From Micromonospora nigra (lineage in GTDB: Bacteria > Actinomycetota > Actinomycetes > Mycobacteriales > Micromonosporaceae), in contig NZ_FMHT01000003.1 of NCBI RefSeq assembly GCF_900091585.1, forward strand, positions 5,351,001-5,415,000: a stretch of DNA of 64,000 bases. The letters run 5' to 3'. The notes beneath the pieces were generated by a model. That model was not told the DNA's origin and searched no databases. It saw only the letters and a program-made list of their open reading frames with translations. Position numbers and translations under genes: made by a program. Shown in pieces: positions 61,644 to 64,000 of the stretch; positions within the stretch are counted from its first letter, which is position 1, and each line of letters begins with the position of its first letter.

Positions 61644-62010
61644 GGCCGGCCCCCGGGATCCGGTCGACCAGGTTGCGGCGCAGCCACTCCTCCACCGGGC
61701 TGGGCGGCAGCTCGTCCAACCGCACCCGGAGCCACACCGCGCTGTCGACCCGGTCGACCAGCCGGTACGGGATCCGCAACGGTGCCACCGGCCGGTCCGT
61801 GACGAACCGCTCGGCGGTCAGCACCAGCATCCGGCCGATCCGTCCGCCGACCCGCGCGCCGAGCACGCCGGGCCCGCTGAGCAGCGCGCTCACGTAGGGC
61901 GTGCTGTCGGCGCCGAACGCGAACTCGACGTCGTCGACCTTGCCGACCAGCCGGCCGCCGGAGTCGACGAGCTGCCGGTCGAGCAGCCGCCGGCTCACCT
62001 GGAGTCTCAC
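61630..62010 (-). CDS. PRC-barrel-like protein, upstream copy
   Basis: 126 aa: VRLQVSRRLLDRQLVDSGGRLVGKVDDVEF and RIGRMLVLTAERF resemble PRC-barrel domains, and a C-terminal EEWLRRNLVDRIPG helix follows. GTG at 62010 overlaps the stop of the transporter gene (GTGA), implying coupled synthesis and possibly a cytoplasmic accessory role for it. Function not established. Confidence 0.72.
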   Translation of the reverse strand: MRLQVSRRLLDRQLVDSGGRLVGKVDDVEFAFGADSTPYVSALLSGPGVLGARVGGRIGRMLVLTAERFVTDRPVAPLRIPYRLVDRVDSAVWLRVRLDELPPSPVEEWLRRNLVDRIPGAGRAGG

Positions 62011-63233
62011 TGCCCCATCCTCGTCCCCACGGCCAGCGGGACGGCCGCGATCGACGTGGCGAGCACCACCAGCAGGAACAGCGTCGCGAGTACGTTCAGC
62101 CAGCGTCCGTTGACCCGGTCGCCCAGGTAGGTGCGGTCGTTGGCCACCACCAGGATCGGCAGGTACGTCAGCGGCAGCGCCACCGCGCTGACGATCAGCA
62201 TGTACTCGGTGAGCGTCACCGGATCGACGGTGGTCAGCAGGACCACGACCCCCAGCAGGACGCTGACCAGCAGGACGGTGTGGAAGCGGGCCGCCTCCCG
62301 GGGGCTGACCCGCTTGCCCCACTGCCAACCGAAGTACTGCGCGGCGGCGTACGCGGCGGACAGCCCGGTCTCCAGCGCGGCACCGAAGGTGACCGCGAAG
62401 AACGCCAGCGCGGCGACCGCCAGGCCCACCGCCCCGAAGGCGAGCACCACCGGCTGCGCCAGCTGCTCCAGCCCGTCCGGGGACGCCCCCACCGGGTGCA
62501 GCACCACCGCGGCGGTGGCGATCAACGCGAGGGCGAGCAGACCGCCGACCGGGAACCCGACCAGCACGCTGAACCGGGCGCCGGCGAGGTCGGCGGCGCT
62601 CCACCGTTCCTCCACCGCGCCCGAGGAGAAGAAGAACACCTCGTAGGGACTGACCGTCGAGGCGAACAGGGCCACCGCCACGAACCAGTACGCCCCCCAG
62701 CCCTGCCCGGCCTCGCCCGGGTGCACCATCCCGCGCCCGAGCGCCGCCCAGTCGGTGGGCAGCCACCACAGCGCCACCGCGAAGACCACCAGCGCGAGCC
62801 CGGCCAGCCCGAACACCCGCTCCATGAGCTGGAAGCGCATCCGCCACAGCACCAGCCACACGGCCACCCCGGCCACCGGCACCCAGACGAGGTACGGCAC
62901 CCGCGTGGCCAACCGGAGCGCCAGCGCCACGCCGCCCAGTTCGGCGGCGAGGGTGAGCACCGTGACCAGGTACGACGCCACGAGGTTGAGCAACGCGATC
63001 CGGGCGCCGAGGCGCTCCCGGACCAGGTCGAACACCGCCCGGCCGGTCACCGCCGCGACCCGTCCGGCCATCTCCGCGTACGCGCAGATCCCGACCACGC
63101 CGAGCAGCAGCACCCAGGCGTGGGCCATCCCGAAGCGGGCACCGGCCTGGCCCGCCGCCACCAGGTCGCCGACGTCGACGAAGCCGCCGACTGCCGAGAG
63201 GATGCCGAGGGACGCGGCGAGGAGCTTCCTCAT
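62007..63233 (-). CDS. NRAMP-like divalent-metal transporter family member with altered metal site
   Basis: 408 aa, 11 predicted helices. The NRAMP fold is recognisable, but the metal motifs differ: helix 1 reads GFVDVGDLVAAG where classical NRAMP has D-P-G-N, and helix 6 reads STVSPYEVFFFSS where M-P-H is expected, so the Met and His ligands are absent. NRAMP-related magnesium transporters also lack the Met. ATG at 63233. First gene of a reverse operon with two PRC-barrel-like proteins. Confidence 0.8.
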   Translation of the reverse strand: MRKLLAASLGILSAVGGFVDVGDLVAAGQAGARFGMAHAWVLLLGVVGICAYAEMAGRVAAVTGRAVFDLVRERLGARIALLNLVASYLVTVLTLAAELGGVALALRLATRVPYLVWVPVAGVAVWLVLWRMRFQLMERVFGLAGLALVVFAVALWWLPTDWAALGRGMVHPGEAGQGWGAYWFVAVALFASTVSPYEVFFFSSGAVEERWSAADLAGARFSVLVGFPVGGLLALALIATAAVVLHPVGASPDGLEQLAQPVVLAFGAVGLAVAALAFFAVTFGAALETGLSAAYAAAQYFGWQWGKRVSPREAARFHTVLLVSVLLGVVVLLTTVDPVTLTEYMLIVSAVALPLTYLPILVVANDRTYLGDRVNGRWLNVLATLFLLVVLATSIAAVPLAVGTRMGQ

Positions 63234-63406
63234 CTCGGCGTCGGTGCGGGCAGCGTCATCGACGCGACGATAACCGCGCTGAACGGTCCTTCGACCGCAA
63301 ACCGGTCATCATGTGCCGGATGCGTCCAGCGCAGCCACCGTCCGGGGTGATGGTGACCCCGCGGCCCGACGACCGGCCGATGCGGATGGCTGGGCGGTCG
63401 GCCGGT

Positions 63407-63817
63407 TCAGCCCGCCGACTGGAGGTTCTGCAGGCGGACCTGGCCCCGAGCCACCAGCCGGGACTCCGCGTCGGTGATCTCCACCTGCCAGAGCTGCTGG
63501 CTGCGTCCCCGGTGCACGGGGGTGCCCACAGCGGTCAGCTCGCCGTCGCGGACCGCCCGCAGGAAGTCCGTCTGGTTCGACACGCCGACGACGTGGCCGC
63601 GGTCACCCAGCCAGAGGGCGCCGCCCACGCTGGCCGCCGTCTCCACCACCGAGCAGTACACCCCGCCGTGCTGGATGCCGTACGGCTGGTGCAGCTCCGG
63701 TCGGACCCGCCAGCGGATCACCACCCGGTCGGTGCCCACCTCGGTGAACTCCAGCCCGAGCAGGGCGACGAAGCCACCCGGCATCTCCGGCACCCGCGTG
63801 CCCGCATCCTCGATCAT
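63407..63817 (-). CDS. Hotdog-fold (PaaI-type) acyl-CoA thioesterase
   Basis: 136 aa single hotdog domain: LGLEFTEVGTDRVVIRWRV, the active-site helix start YGIQHGGVYCSVVETAASVG, VGVSNQTDFLRAVRDGELTAVG and the terminal VARGQVRLQNL. ATG at 63817 has TAGGCT 8 nt upstream, so the leader is at most a couple of bases. Divergent from tyrS. Substrate unknown. Confidence 0.85.
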   Translation of the reverse strand: MIEDAGTRVPEMPGGFVALLGLEFTEVGTDRVVIRWRVRPELHQPYGIQHGGVYCSVVETAASVGGALWLGDRGHVVGVSNQTDFLRAVRDGELTAVGTPVHRGRSQQLWQVEITDAESRLVARGQVRLQNLQSAG

Positions 63818-63890
63818 GGTCTGCCAGCCTAGCCGCAGCGCCGGGACGGCAAACCCGGTACGGCAGGTCGGGAGCGATGGGGGAGAATCG

Positions 63891-64000
63891 GTGACCGTGA
63901 CCGACACCAACCCTCCGCCGTCCGGGCGGGACTCCCTGACCGATGACCTGCGGTGGCGGGGCCTGATCCAGGACTCCACCGGCCCCGACGAGCTGCGCGC
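63891..64000 (+). CDS. tyrS: Tyrosyl-tRNA synthetase, 5' end only
   Basis: Open at the window edge (36 codons visible). After a short non-conserved stretch, SLTDDLRWRGLIQDSTGPDELRA matches the start of actinobacterial TyrS. Two in-frame GTGs, 63891 and 63897, are possible; GAGAAT at 63883-63888 is a -10-like box and better fits a near-leaderless start at 63897. Confidence 0.8.
   Translation, partial: MTVTDTNPPPSGRDSLTDDLRWRGLIQDSTGPDELR

Noticed and set aside
62280-63350. A plus-strand frame opposite the NRAMP-like gene
   Set aside because: No hydrophobic or conserved segments; the complement encodes an 11-helix transporter.

Overview
The window is a stretch of chromosome from a very GC-rich actinomycete, most likely Micromonosporaceae (Micromonospora-like). 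The signs are a strong G/C bias at third codon positions, many GTG starts, 4-base stop/start overlaps, actinobacterial gene families (mIHF, a helicase-less PriA, septum-formation lipoproteins, ribE-ribM-ribBA-ribH, argCJBDFRGH) and several promoters whose -10 box lies 6-8 nt before the start codon (leaderless transcripts). No tRNA, rRNA, CRISPR array, transposase or phage gene was seen.

Layout. 0-7 kb: carB, pyrD, bioA, pyrF (pyrimidine synthesis with a biotin gene inserted). 7-17 kb: mihF, a degenerate guanylate-kinase-like gene at the gmk locus, rpoZ, coaBC, metK, priA, a kinase/ParB-like fusion, def, fmt, rsmB. 17-19 kb: two reverse-strand paralogous lipoproteins. 19-25.6 kb: rpe, a response regulator with a GGDEF-like output domain, an FMN riboswitch, then ribD-ribE-ribM-ribBA-ribH. 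25.6-28.3 kb: an orphan solute-binding lipoprotein, hisE-hisG and a small PH-domain membrane protein. 28.3-34.7 kb: infC (probable ATC start), rpmI, rplT, an RNA 2'-O-methyltransferase, a possible pheST leader, pheS, pheT and a strong terminator.

34.8-38.9 kb is the outlier: two coupled genes with looser codon use, inserted between pheT and argC. The first encodes a 3-TM membrane protein. The second is a 1128-aa STAND-type P-loop NTPase whose N-terminal calcineurin-like and SIR2-like domains have both lost their catalytic signatures. I read it as a candidate anti-phage (Avs/DSR-like) cassette in which the membrane protein may be the effector.

39-47.6 kb: the arginine operon argCJBDFRGH behind an ArgR-box promoter. 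A 59-bp tandem repeat separates argJ from argB and still keeps GTGA stop/start coupling; a similar bridging mini-ORF separates ribM from ribBA. 47.7-50.3 kb: a single polypeptide joining adenylation, carrier and membrane acyltransferase domains, with an iron-box-like operator at its start. 50.4-58.4 kb: mpg, then a reverse operon (ppdK, small ORF, P-type ATPase, two universal stress proteins) resembling an actinobacterial dormancy/hypoxia module. 58.5-64 kb: two probably leaderless genes (GNAT, YgjV-like), a CNNM/CorC protein, a divergent NRAMP-like transporter with two PRC-barrel-like proteins, a hotdog thioesterase, and the start of tyrS.
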